Assembly: GCA_963798505.1 (NCBI GenBank)
Contig: CAWCTX010000018.1
Coordinates: 186,001-250,000, forward strand
Origin: CAVWSM01 sp963798505
GTDB taxonomy: Bacteria; Actinomycetota; Actinomycetes; Jiangellales; Jiangellaceae
Reading direction: 5' to 3'
Length of the DNA stretch: 64,000 bases
The notes under the pieces are model-generated. The model was not told the origin of the DNA. It ran no database searches and saw nothing but the letters and a program-made list of their open reading frames with translations. Positions 10,085 through 18,535 of the stretch are shown here, piece after piece; position 1 is the first letter of the stretch, and the number at the start of each line of letters is the position of its first letter. The position numbers and the translations under genes were made by a program.

Positions 10085-11197
10085 ATGACGAACACTGAGC
10101 ATGTCGAGACCGTGATCATCGGTGGGGGCCAGGCCGGCCTCGCCGTGGGCTACTACCTCAAGCAGCGAGGTAGGCCGTTCCTGATCGTGGAGGCCAACGA
10201 GCGGATCGGCGATTCCTGGCGCAACCGGTGGGACTCGCTGCGGCTGTTCACCGCTAGCCGCTACTGCGGGCTGCCCGGTATGCGCTTCCCGGCGCCAGCG
10301 TGGTCGACGCCAACCAAGGACGAGATGGCCGACTACCTCGAGACCTACGCCGCACATTTCGCCCTTCCGGTGCAGACCGGCGTGCGGATCGACGAGCTGG
10401 AGCGTGCGGGCGACAAGTACGTTCTCCGCATCGGGCACCAGCGGCTCGTGGCTGACAACGTCGTCGTCGCGACCGGCGCGCAGGCAGTCCCGCGGGTGCC
10501 GGAGTTCGCGGTCGACCTCGATCCGGGCATCGTGCAGCTCCACGCGGTCCACTACCGCAACACGGACCAGCTCCAGCCGGGCGGTGTGCTGCTCGTCGGC
10601 GCCGGCAACTCCGGGGCGGACATCGCCCTCGACGTCGCCCGGGAGCATCCGACCTGGTTGTCGGGGCGCCACCCCGGGCACGTCCCGGTGAACATCGACG
10701 GCATCGGCGGCCGCGTCTTCCCCGTCGTCCGGTTCGTCTTCCACCACGTGCTGACGGAGCGCACGCCGATGGGGAGGAAGGCGCGAGAGCATGCCGGGGT
10801 GCACGGAGACCCGCTCGTCAGGGTCAAGCCGAAGCACATCGCCGCGGCGGGCGTGCAGCGAGTCGCCCGGGTGACTGGTGTCCTGGACGGCAAGCCCATG
10901 CTCGACGACGGCACGGTCCTCGACGCGGCCAACGTGATCTGGTGCACCGGCTTCAGATACGACTTCAGCTGGATCCAGCTGCCAGTCATCGGCGAGGACG
11001 GTGCGCCGCTGCACGATCGTGGCATCGCACGCGGCGCGCCAGGGCTCTACTTCATCGGGCTGGTGTTCCAGTACTCCATGTCGTCGGAGTTCCTGCCCGG
11101 CGTCGGCCGGGACCACAAGTACGTCGCCGCACACATCGCCGAACGCGAAATCCCTCAGAGCAGCTGGAGCGGGAACACCTCGAAGGCCACGGCGTAG
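10085..11197 (+). CDS. FAD/NAD(P)-binding flavoprotein monooxygenase (CzcO-like)
   Basis: An intact 370-residue flavoprotein of the flavin-containing monooxygenase/CzcO group. It has two dinucleotide-binding motifs: VIIGGGQAGLAVGYYL at the N-terminus for FAD, and VLLVGAGNSGADIALDVA near residue 175 for NAD(P)H. Between them are ERIGDSWRNRWDSLRLFT and VVVATGAQAVPRVP, typical of the group. The substrate cannot be predicted. The start is ATG 10085 behind GAGGGGAGC. The 3' end overlaps that of the convergent PIG-L gene by 43 bases. The LuxR-type regulator just upstream probably controls it. Confidence 0.87.
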   Translation: MTNTEHVETVIIGGGQAGLAVGYYLKQRGRPFLIVEANERIGDSWRNRWDSLRLFTASRYCGLPGMRFPAPAWSTPTKDEMADYLETYAAHFALPVQTGVRIDELERAGDKYVLRIGHQRLVADNVVVATGAQAVPRVPEFAVDLDPGIVQLHAVHYRNTDQLQPGGVLLVGAGNSGADIALDVAREHPTWLSGRHPGHVPVNIDGIGGRVFPVVRFVFHHVLTERTPMGRKAREHAGVHGDPLVRVKPKHIAAAGVQRVARVTGVLDGKPMLDDGTVLDAANVIWCTGFRYDFSWIQLPVIGEDGAPLHDRGIARGAPGLYFIGLVFQYSMSSEFLPGVGRDHKYVAAHIAEREIPQSSWSGNTSKATA

Positions 11198-11907
11198 CGG
11201 CTGCCAAGCCTGGTGCCCGTCATGCGCCCCACGCTCTCCAGGAACTCCGCGGGATCGAAGCCGCCCTCGCCCAACGCGTCGTGGTAAGCCTTGTGCGCAC
11301 GCAGCGACTCCACGCCCTTGTCGTAGGTGTCGGTGACGTCGACCGCGTGCCCTGCCTCGGGTGAGGCGGCCACCCAGATCTGCTTCACGCCCGACCAAGG
11401 CTCGAGGCCCTCATCGAGCAGGTCGCGGAACACCCACCGGTTTCCGGCATCCCGCGCGGCGTCGATGGTCGCGCGGCCCACCGCGATGTGGTCAGGCTGA
11501 TTGAGCACCTCCGGGCTGTACGTCTCGCGATGGTTGCCGGTGATGACGATGTCGGGGCGATGCCGTCGTACGGACGCGGCGATCGCGCGGCGCAGCGTAA
11601 GGCCGTACTCCACCATGCCGTCCGGGAAGCCCAAGAACTCCAGGTCCTTGACGCCCACGACGTCGCAAGCCGCGCGCTGCTCACGCTCCCGGATAGGCCG
11701 CGCCTCCTCCGGCGACATCGAGTCGATTCCCGCCTCGCCGCTCGTGACAAGGGAGTAGGCGACGGTCTTGCCCTGCCCCGTCCAGCGTGCGACAGCCGCC
11801 GCGGCGCCGTACTCCATGTCGTCGGGATGCGCCACAACGCACAAGGCGCGTTGCCACGACTCGTCGAGATGCTCCAGCGGCTCAGGTGTGAGCGGCATTT
11901 CGGTCAC
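11155..11907 (-). CDS. PIG-L family deacetylase
   Basis: A zinc-dependent N-acetyl-sugar deacetylase family member; relatives include MshB of mycothiol synthesis and mycothiol S-conjugate amidase, but this one is not clearly either. The metal-binding motif AHPDDMEYG is near residue 20, VTSGEAGI follows, and the third ligand region lies in LNQPDHIAVGRATIDAARDA. GTG 11907 is chosen as start because it overlaps the stop of the upstream GNAT gene by four bases (GTGA); an ATG nine bases downstream is the alternative. Length of 250 residues is typical. The two genes are probably translated together. Confidence 0.87.
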   Translation of the reverse strand: MTEMPLTPEPLEHLDESWQRALCVVAHPDDMEYGAAAAVARWTGQGKTVAYSLVTSGEAGIDSMSPEEARPIREREQRAACDVVGVKDLEFLGFPDGMVEYGLTLRRAIAASVRRHRPDIVITGNHRETYSPEVLNQPDHIAVGRATIDAARDAGNRWVFRDLLDEGLEPWSGVKQIWVAASPEAGHAVDVTDTYDKGVESLRAHKAYHDALGEGGFDPAEFLESVGRMTGTRLGSRYAVAFEVFPLQLL

Positions 11908-12412
11908 GAGGCGTCCTCCAGTCCGACGGTCGCGCTGCGGCGCTCCATCAGGACGACGTCGCGCCACCGCCCATGATGCTGGCCCAGCCGCTCTTGCGTC
12001 CCGACGACGCGAAACCCCGCGGCGTGGTGCAAGGCGAGGCTCGCGGCGTTCTCCGGGAAGATGCCCGACTGGATGGTCCAGATGCCGGCGCGCTCGGTGG
12101 ACGCGATGAGCGCGTCGAGCAGCATCCGTCCGACGCCGAGGCCGCGTGCATCCGGCGAGACGTACACCGAGTGCTCGACCACGCCCTCGTACACGCGAGC
12201 GCTCCGAGACGCGCGAGCAGGCCACCCAGCCGAGCACTCGGCCGCCCTGCATGGCGACGAACCGATGGTCGGGCAACCGCGCCGCGTCGAAGGCATCCCA
12301 GGGCGGCGCTGCATGTCTCGAAGGTGGCATTACCTTCGTCGATGCCGGACTGATAGATCGCGAGGACCTGCGGGGCGTGTGCCGCGGTCATCGGCGCGAT
12401 GTGTGGAGCCAT
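11904..12412 (-). CDS. GNAT acetyltransferase, phosphinothricin acetyltransferase-like (frame-shifted)
   Basis: An acetyl-CoA-dependent N-acetyltransferase. The N-terminal sequence AHAPQVLAIYQSGIDEGNAT is typical of the phosphinothricin/methionine sulfoximine acetyltransferase group. The acetyl-CoA site VYVSPDARGLGVGRMLLDAL and the later LHHAAGFRVVGTQERLGQHH are in a different frame. Changes occur near 12305 and 12200. About 168 residues in total, as expected. The stop overlaps the start of the PIG-L gene. The true substrate is unknown; the family also acetylates amino acids. Confidence 0.82.
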
Positions 12413-12436
12413 CCGTCGATCCTGCCGCAGGTCCGG

Positions 12437-14428
12437 CTAGCGGCGCCGCGCCCGGGCGCGCAAGTAGTCGGTGACGACATAGCTGCTCAGGTCCTCCGGC
12501 GCAGGCGTCAGCACACGCCCGCCGTTACGGCGCGCGACGGCGTCGACGAAACGTCGCAGACCGGGGTCCTCGCCGAGCATGAACACGTTGAGCGTCGCAC
12601 CGAACCGGGTGAGCAGGTCGACCTCGGCCACCGTCGCTCGCACCGTCTCCGCGGCCGGCGGCCACGAGAAGAACGCCTCGCCGGCACCGACGAGATGCGC
12701 GGTCGGCTCGCCGTCGGTGACGACCAGAACGACAGGCTCCGACTCCGGGTGGCGGCGCAGGTGCCGCGCGGCCAGCTGCAGCGCGTGCTGCAGGTTGGTG
12801 CCTTGGACGTAGTCGGGCTCCACAGCAGCCAGGTCACGCAGGGACAGCGGCAAGGCGTAGCGCCCGAACCCGATGATCTGCAACGCGTCCTGCGGGAAGC
12901 GCGTGGCCGCGAGGTGGGCGAGAGCCAGCGCGGTCTGCTTCATGGGGCCCCAGCGGCCCTCGGCAAACATCGAGTACGACAGATCGACGCACAGCGCGAC
13001 AGCCGCCGACGCCACGCGCTCGGTCTCCACCACCTCGAAGTCCTCGACTGCGAGCGCCACACCCCCACCGGACGGGTGCCGCGCCGCGGCCGCACGCCGC
13101 AGCGCGTTGCCGACGGTGCGCACGACGTCGAGGGGTTGCTCGTCCCCGAAGACCCAGCCGCGCGAGGCACCGCTTGGCTCAGCGGCGGAGCCGGCGTCGT
13201 GCTGGTCATGCTGGCCCGGACGCCCGCGCCGCAGATCGGCGAAGACCTGACGCAGCGCCGACTCGCCGAGCCGGCGCAGCGCCTTGGGGCTCAGCGTCAG
13301 ACCCTCTGGGGTCCGCGTGACCCACCCCTGCTGGGTCAGCTCGCGCTCAAGGTCTTGCAGCCTTCGGACATCGTCGGCGGCTCGACGCCCGAGCGTGCGC
13401 TCCACGATCTCGACGTCGATGTCGTCGAGCGTCGCCCCCGGGTGCTCCTGGCTCAGCTGCTCGATCAGCTCGTCGAGGTCGGCGATCTCGCCGAGCACGC
13501 CGGTGGCGTCGCCATAGCCCAGGGGCCGCTCACCCGAGATCGCCTCCCCGCGACCCCAGGGAAGGTCGGGGCGCAGCGACCGCAGGTTTTCGCCGAGCGC
13601 CGCCATCTCGTCAGCGATTCCGGCCTGGCCGAATGCCTGCGCCATGAGCCGAGCGAGCTCGTCGCGCTGGTCGGGCGAGAGCGAACGCAGCAACCGCTCG
13701 CCCTCGGCGGCGCGGCGGGCGAGCAGGTCGACCAGCTCGTCGACGTTACGCGGCTGCTCCGGGAAGAACTCCCCGTGCCGCTGCATGAACTCCTCGAACG
13801 CATCGGCGGTGTCCTCGCCGCGCGCGTGCTTGGCCAGCAGCGCGTTGAGGTCGTGCAGCATGTCGCGCAGGCGCTCGGCGGCGGCCGGGTGCTGCGCCGG
13901 GTCGGCGCCGCGGAGCGCCTCGCGGATGCCGGCGAAGCGCTGGTCGAGGACTTCGCGACGCAGCTGCGCGAGGATCTGCTCGTAGGCCTGCCTGGCCTGC
14001 GGGCTGGCCCAGTCATAGTCGGCCAGCTCCTCCACGGCCCGCGCAGTCGAACGCGGCAGCGAGTCGAGCCGTGCCTCGGCGAACCGCGCGTCGTCGTCGT
14101 CCCGCCTCGCGAGCTCCTCCCGCTCGGCGGCCAGGGCCTGGTCGAGCAGGGCGGACGCCCTGGTGAGCGATCCGTCGAGGTCGCCGCGGCGCATGGCCTC
14201 CTGGCGTCGGCGCATCGTTCGCCGGAGCAGCTCGTCGAGCCCGCGACCCGACCCATCGGCGGTCCCCCGGCGGAGCAGGTCGCGCAGGGCATCGCGGAGG
14301 CTACCGCCGGCGAGCACCTCGCGGCCGACCTGGTCGACGGCGGATCGTACGTCGTACGGCGGGGCGAGCGGGTCGGGGCCGCCATGCCACGCGCCGTACC
14401 GGTAGACCTTGCGCGCCACGCCCCTCAC
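12437..14428 (-). CDS. VWA-domain protein, partner of an AAA+ ATPase
   Basis: A 663-residue intact protein. Roughly the first 430 residues are charged and helical, rich in Arg, Glu, Asp and Leu, probably partly coiled coil. The C-terminal 190 residues form a von Willebrand factor A domain with a MIDAS-like site DLSYSM near residue 480, TNLQHALQLA, and VVLVVTDGEPTAHL. This architecture resembles the D-type chelatase subunit and CoxE-like proteins that act with AAA+ ATPases in metal insertion or protein remodelling. It overlaps the ATPase gene by four bases (ATGA at 14425-14428), so both are made together. No signal peptide is present; it is cytoplasmic. The client is unknown. Confidence 0.87.
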   Translation of the reverse strand: MRGVARKVYRYGAWHGGPDPLAPPYDVRSAVDQVGREVLAGGSLRDALRDLLRRGTADGSGRGLDELLRRTMRRRQEAMRRGDLDGSLTRASALLDQALAAEREELARRDDDDARFAEARLDSLPRSTARAVEELADYDWASPQARQAYEQILAQLRREVLDQRFAGIREALRGADPAQHPAAAERLRDMLHDLNALLAKHARGEDTADAFEEFMQRHGEFFPEQPRNVDELVDLLARRAAEGERLLRSLSPDQRDELARLMAQAFGQAGIADEMAALGENLRSLRPDLPWGRGEAISGERPLGYGDATGVLGEIADLDELIEQLSQEHPGATLDDIDVEIVERTLGRRAADDVRRLQDLERELTQQGWVTRTPEGLTLSPKALRRLGESALRQVFADLRRGRPGQHDQHDAGSAAEPSGASRGWVFGDEQPLDVVRTVGNALRRAAAARHPSGGGVALAVEDFEVVETERVASAAVALCVDLSYSMFAEGRWGPMKQTALALAHLAATRFPQDALQIIGFGRYALPLSLRDLAAVEPDYVQGTNLQHALQLAARHLRRHPESEPVVLVVTDGEPTAHLVGAGEAFFSWPPAAETVRATVAEVDLLTRFGATLNVFMLGEDPGLRRFVDAVARRNGGRVLTPAPEDLSSYVVTDYLRARARRR

Positions 14429-15852
14429 CCGCCGTAGATCGTGCGGCCGTCGTCGGTGCGGTCCTTGGCCAGCCGGCGCGTCAGATGCAGCCCCTCCAGC
14501 ACGAACTCGATGGCGGCCCCGCCTTGCCCGGCGGTCGGCGCCTCGGTGAAGCCGAGCCGATCGAGGACTTTGCCCAGCCCGGCAACGGGGCCGACCTGGC
14601 GGAGCAGATCCTCGGCAGGCACGAGCTCTCCCGTCTCGATGGTCTCGCCGTCGGCGACCAGCTCGACGAAGGCGCTGAGGTCGACGCCGCCCAGCCGGGC
14701 GCGGAAGGTGTCGGCGGTGGCGCGCCGGAGCAGGTGCGTAAGCACCTCGACCTCGCGGCCTTCCTCGCCACTCTCGAACTCGACCTTGCCGCGCAGCGTG
14801 CTGACCACCGACTCGGTGTCGCCGATGCGGGCGACCGGCTCTTCCTCGCCGACCAGCGCGGCGCGCCGCTGCGCCGCCGCAGCGACCGTCTCGGCGCCGG
14901 CGATGGCGAACCGGGCCGACACACCCGACCGCGCGTCGACGGAGGGCGACTCACGGACTGCGCGCGTGAACCGGGCGATCACTTCCAGCAAGTGCCCAGG
15001 CACGTCGGCCTCGAGCACGGCCTCCTGCCGGAGCAGGTCGAGCTCGAGGTCGAGGTCAAGCGGGTAGTGCGTGCGGATCTCGGCGCCGAACCGGTCCTTG
15101 AGCGGCGAAATGATGCGCCCGCGGTTGGTGTAGTCCTCGGGGTTGGCGCTTGCGACGAGCAGGATGTCGAGCGGCAGCCGGATCTGGTAGCCGCGGACCT
15201 GGATGTCGCGCTCCTCCAGCACGTTGAGCAGCGACACCTGGATGCGCTCGGCGAGGTCGGGCAGCTCGTTGACGGCGAAGATGCCGCGATTGGTCCGCGG
15301 CACCAGCCCGAAGTGGATCGTCTCGGGGTCGCCGAGGGTGCGGCCCTGGGCCACGCGGATCGGGTCGACGTCGCCGATCAGGTCGCCGACGCTCGTGTCC
15401 GGCGTGGCGAGCTTCTCGCCGTAGCGCTCGCTGCGGTGTGCCCAGCGGATCGGGAGGTCATCGCCGAGCTCGTCCAGCTCGCGCAGACAGGGCGGAGTGA
15501 TCGGGGCGTACGGATGCTCGTTGAGCTCCGACACGACGATGACAGGCGACCATTCGTCGAGCAGGTCGACGAGGCTGCGCATGACCCTGGTCTTGCCTTG
15601 ACCACGCTCTCCGAGCAGCACCATGTCGTGCCCGGCGAGGATGGCCCGCTCGACCTCGGGCAGCACGGTGTCGTCGTAGCCAACGATGCCTGGGAACCGG
15701 GTCTCTCCAGTGCGCATGCGGGCGAGCAGGTTGTGGCGGAGCTCCTGCTTCACAGTGCGGTGCAGGTGGCCGCTGGCACGGAGCGCGCCGAGCGTGGTCG
15801 GCAGGTCTGCTGGTGGAGTGGGGACAGTGGGCGGTTGGTGGCGCACAGTCAC
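14425..15852 (-). CDS. AAA+ ATPase of the magnesium-chelatase ChlI/MoxR type
   Basis: A 475-residue intact ATPase related to the BchI/ChlI subunit of magnesium chelatase and to MoxR proteins. Walker A is GERGQGKT at residues 81-88. A Walker B-like segment is GIFAVNELPDL, followed by the sensor region LLVASANPEDYTNRGRI, and arginine-rich KDRFGAEIRTHYPLD. No genes of chlorophyll or cobalamin synthesis are nearby, so the chelatase role is not supported. More likely it remodels or activates an unknown client with the VWA protein encoded immediately downstream. Confidence 0.9.
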   Translation of the reverse strand: MTVRHQPPTVPTPPADLPTTLGALRASGHLHRTVKQELRHNLLARMRTGETRFPGIVGYDDTVLPEVERAILAGHDMVLLGERGQGKTRVMRSLVDLLDEWSPVIVVSELNEHPYAPITPPCLRELDELGDDLPIRWAHRSERYGEKLATPDTSVGDLIGDVDPIRVAQGRTLGDPETIHFGLVPRTNRGIFAVNELPDLAERIQVSLLNVLEERDIQVRGYQIRLPLDILLVASANPEDYTNRGRIISPLKDRFGAEIRTHYPLDLDLELDLLRQEAVLEADVPGHLLEVIARFTRAVRESPSVDARSGVSARFAIAGAETVAAAAQRRAALVGEEEPVARIGDTESVVSTLRGKVEFESGEEGREVEVLTHLLRRATADTFRARLGGVDLSAFVELVADGETIETGELVPAEDLLRQVGPVAGLGKVLDRLGFTEAPTAGQGGAAIEFVLEGLHLTRRLAKDRTDDGRTIYGG

Positions 15853-15892
15853 GCGTTCGACCGTACGCCGGGCGGCGAGGTCTGCGCTGAGC

Positions 15893-16270
15893 TCAGTCGC
15901 GACGACGGCTGAGCGCGTGCGCGACGTTGACGCCGACGATGCCGGCCCACGCTATGAGGAGCCTGCCCACGGATCCTTCACTGCCGGAACCCACGATGGC
16001 ACTGATCGGGATGCCGGCGCCAAGCGACACCAGGCCGAGGGTGAACTGGCGGTCCTGGCCCTGCTTCGCCTCGGGCCGCGGGGCCGGAGCCGGCTGCGGA
16101 AGCCGACCTCGAGTCTGCGCCTCCACCCGGGCGTCCACCCGCGCGTCGATCGACTTGTCCAGCCGGTCAAGGAACGAGTCGAGGACGGCATCCTCGTAGT
16201 CGCGGCCCAGCTCGCGCCGCGCCTCGACGGCGGCTGCCAGCTCGTCGCGGTCGGAGCTTCGTTCGCTCAT
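15893..16270 (-). CDS. Hypothetical protein with two C-terminal membrane segments
   Basis: A 125-residue protein of unknown function. The N-terminal 70 residues are charged and probably helical (ELGRDYEDAVLDSFLDRLDK). The C-terminal part has two hydrophobic segments, FTLGLVSLGAGIPISAIVG and LLIAWAGIVGVNVAHAL. It ends in SRRRD. It lies between the ATPase gene and the HtrA-like gene on the same strand with short gaps, so co-transcription is possible. I do not recognise a named family. Confidence 0.65.
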   Translation of the reverse strand: MSERSSDRDELAAAVEARRELGRDYEDAVLDSFLDRLDKSIDARVDARVEAQTRGRLPQPAPAPRPEAKQGQDRQFTLGLVSLGAGIPISAIVGSGSEGSVGRLLIAWAGIVGVNVAHALSRRRD

Positions 16271-16303
16271 GCGGGCGACTCTAGCCCGCCGGTTGTCCGG
16301 GTG

Positions 16304-17249
16304 TCAGCGCTCGTCGAGCTCCACGGGCTCGGCGATGACATCGACCATCGCGCCGCCACGGTAGGTGGTGATCGCGAGCGGCACCCCGATCGCCTCGTCG
16401 AACATCCGCCGCTGCAGCGCCTGCGCGTCGTCGACGGGCTCCCCGGAAACCGTGACCATGAGGTCGCCCACGCGAAGCCCCGCACGGTCGGCCGGGCTAC
16501 CCGGCTCGACGTGCACGATCCGTACACCCTGGGAGCGGCCGACACGCTCGGCCAGCGCATGCGGCAACGGGCTGGGCGAGGTCGCCACGCCGAGGAACGC
16601 GCGGCGCACTCGCCCTTCGTTGAGGAGCGTTGTCACGATGCGCATCGAGGTCTGGTTGATCGGCACCGCAAGGCCGAGCCCGATGCCCGCGACGGCGGTG
16701 TTGACGCCGACTACCCGCCCCCGCGAGTCAGCGAGCGCGCCGCCGGAGTTGCCCGGGTTGAGTGCGGCATCGGTCTGGATCACGTCTTCGATGATGCGTA
16801 CGTTGTCACCGCTACGGGCCGGCAACGACCGGCCCAGACCGCTCACGACACCGGCCGTCACCGACCCGGACAGCCCGAGCGGGCTGCCGACGGCAATGAC
16901 GAGCTGGCCGACGACCAGGTCGTCAGCGTTGCCGAGCTCGGCGGGCGCCGGCGTGGCCCCGTCGGTGCGCACGACGGCGAGGTCGGACAGCCGGTCGCGG
17001 CCCACGACGCTGAACCCCACCCGGGTCCCGTCGCCGAACGCGGCGTTCCCCCGCGACGACCGCCCGACAACGTGCGCGTTGGTGAGCAGGAACCCGTCTC
17101 CGGTGAACACCACTGCCCGACCCGCCACCCACGACCTGCCCTCGGCGTTCGTCGACCACCGACAGGCTCGCCACCGACGGCAGCAGCCGCGCGGCGACCC
17201 CGCTGACGACCCGGGAGTAGGCGTCCAGCGCGTCCAGGTCCTCGTCCAT
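16304..17249 (-). CDS. HtrA/DegP-like S1C serine protease with PDZ domain (frame-shifted)
   Basis: A trypsin-like protease of the HtrA family. The catalytic triad is visible: His in LLTNAHVVGR, Asp in RLSDLAVVR, Ser in NPGNSGGALADS. A C-terminal PDZ domain follows (VEPGSPADRAGLRVGDLMV). The N-terminus (MDEDLDALDAYSRVVSG, starting at 17249) is in another frame; a missing base near 17120, inside the GSGSG run before VVFTGDGF, explains this. About 315 residues. No signal peptide or membrane anchor is visible ahead of the protease domain, unlike typical HtrA proteins, so it may act in the cytoplasm or the true start may be farther upstream. Confidence 0.82.
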
Positions 17250-17402
17250 GGCCGTACAACGCGCGAGGACCCCGATCGAGTCCGCGCGTCAGCCGTGAGC
17301 GAACTTCCGCGTCGGGCGTGGCCGCCACGACCGTGCGCGCTCAACGATCGATTTCGTCGCTGATGGGGGCCTGAAGCGACCGTTTGGCGCGCACGGTTGG
17401 GG

Positions 17403-18404
17403 TCAGGCGGCCCACGGGTCCGAGGTCGGCCACCAACGCACCGGCGCGGGGCGTGGCGGGTTGTCCGCCAGCACCGCGTGGAACCGGCCGGCGAGTTCCG
17501 CCCGTCCGTAGCGCGCCAGCCGCCATCCGTAGCGCACGACGTCAAGATCAAGCCGGCGAATGAGCCATTGGCGCTCCTCCTGCGCCGACATGACCCGCCC
17601 GGGATCGTCACCGTTGCGGTACTTCTGTGCGCCGTCACCCTCGCCGACGACCCAGTGGTCGGGCCACAGGTGGTCGACCCGGAACTGTGGATACCCGTCG
17701 CCGACCCACACATTGCTCAGCGGGACGGGCAGGTCGTACTCCAGGCACGTCAGCCGTCCCAACGTCTCCAGCGGAGACTCCGCGCAGGCATCCGCGTGCT
17801 CGACAACCCACGTCGCGCGGTCGCGTCCTTCCCAGTGCCGCATGTAGCTCAACGCGTCCACCAGGGACTGCCGCGTCGCACGAGTGTTCCGCAGCACCGC
17901 ATCTGCGAGCACCAGCGCGTCCGGCTGCGGCGCCCACCGTGCGAGTTCCACGGCCATCCAGGCGTCGCCGACGGCAGGGCAGCGGGCTGACCCGGCCCGG
18001 TGGTGACCTGGAACGTTCATCGGATGCACCACTCCGAAGCGAGTGCGCTGCGTGCCGTGCCCCGAACGGCATGGCCGGACGGCCGTCGGAAGCGGTGGCG
18101 GCGGACCCAGGGTTGGCAGCGGTTTGAGCGAAACCGCGGACCACCCCGAGAGCTGGACGTCCGGTCCCAGATCAGCCACGAACCCCCTCGCACGGGTCGC
18201 GTGCGCAGCCCACTCGCTTGCGCTCGCCAGCTGGTCGTGGCTGGCATAGCTCCCCTTGCCGACGACTTCGAGCCGGCCCGCCCGAACCTGGCGACGCACG
18301 CGTTGGCCGGAGACCCGGGCGGCGGCCGCCTCGGCGAGCGTGAAGACCCCCCGCCCGCGGCGGAGCAGCGCGAGCATGTCTGCGGGGAGCGGCTTCGTCG
18401 ACAC
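17403..18404 (-). CDS. AbiEi-type antitoxin-domain / DUF559-like protein
   Basis: A 333-residue protein. The N-terminus resembles the winged-helix domain of AbiEi-type antitoxins (MLALLRRGRGVFTLAEAAAA, RVRRQVRAGRLEVVGKGSYA). The C-terminal half resembles the DUF559 endonuclease-like fold (LPVPLSNVWVGDGYPQFRVD, DHLWPDHWVVGEGDGAQKY), with Asp and Glu-x-Asp positions that could be metal ligands. Such two-domain proteins are abundant as stand-alone genes in actinobacteria, and no AbiEii-type toxin lies next to this one. Start: GTG 18404 is preferred; a TTG at 18455 would add 17 residues. Function is unknown. Confidence 0.75.
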   Translation of the reverse strand: MSTKPLPADMLALLRRGRGVFTLAEAAAARVSGQRVRRQVRAGRLEVVGKGSYASHDQLASASEWAAHATRARGFVADLGPDVQLSGWSAVSLKPLPTLGPPPPLPTAVRPCRSGHGTQRTRFGVVHPMNVPGHHRAGSARCPAVGDAWMAVELARWAPQPDALVLADAVLRNTRATRQSLVDALSYMRHWEGRDRATWVVEHADACAESPLETLGRLTCLEYDLPVPLSNVWVGDGYPQFRVDHLWPDHWVVGEGDGAQKYRNGDDPGRVMSAQEERQWLIRRLDLDVVRYGWRLARYGRAELAGRFHAVLADNPPRPAPVRWWPTSDPWAA

Positions 18405-18535
18405 GGGAGAACCTTGACGCAGAGACGGTGTTGCTCGCGGCCGCCCTGTGGACAACGTATCCGTGCGCGCCAGACGATCAATTTCGCCGGCGAATCGGGC
18501 CCAGAACGAACGCGTAGCGCGCGCGGACGGGTCGA

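Noticed and set aside
12146..14437. Long plus-strand open frame opposite the VWA gene
   Set aside because: It is the antisense shadow of a high-GC gene; its residues are dominated by Arg, Glu, Gly and His without domain pattern, whereas the minus strand gives a clear VWA protein.
14485..15912. Plus-strand open frame of 475 codons opposite the AAA+ ATPase gene
   Set aside because: Antisense shadow; the minus-strand frame has Walker motifs and typical protein composition.
17403..18404. Complete AbiE-type toxin-antitoxin system
   Set aside because: Only the AbiEi-like domain is present; no nucleotidyltransferase (AbiEii) gene is adjacent on either side.
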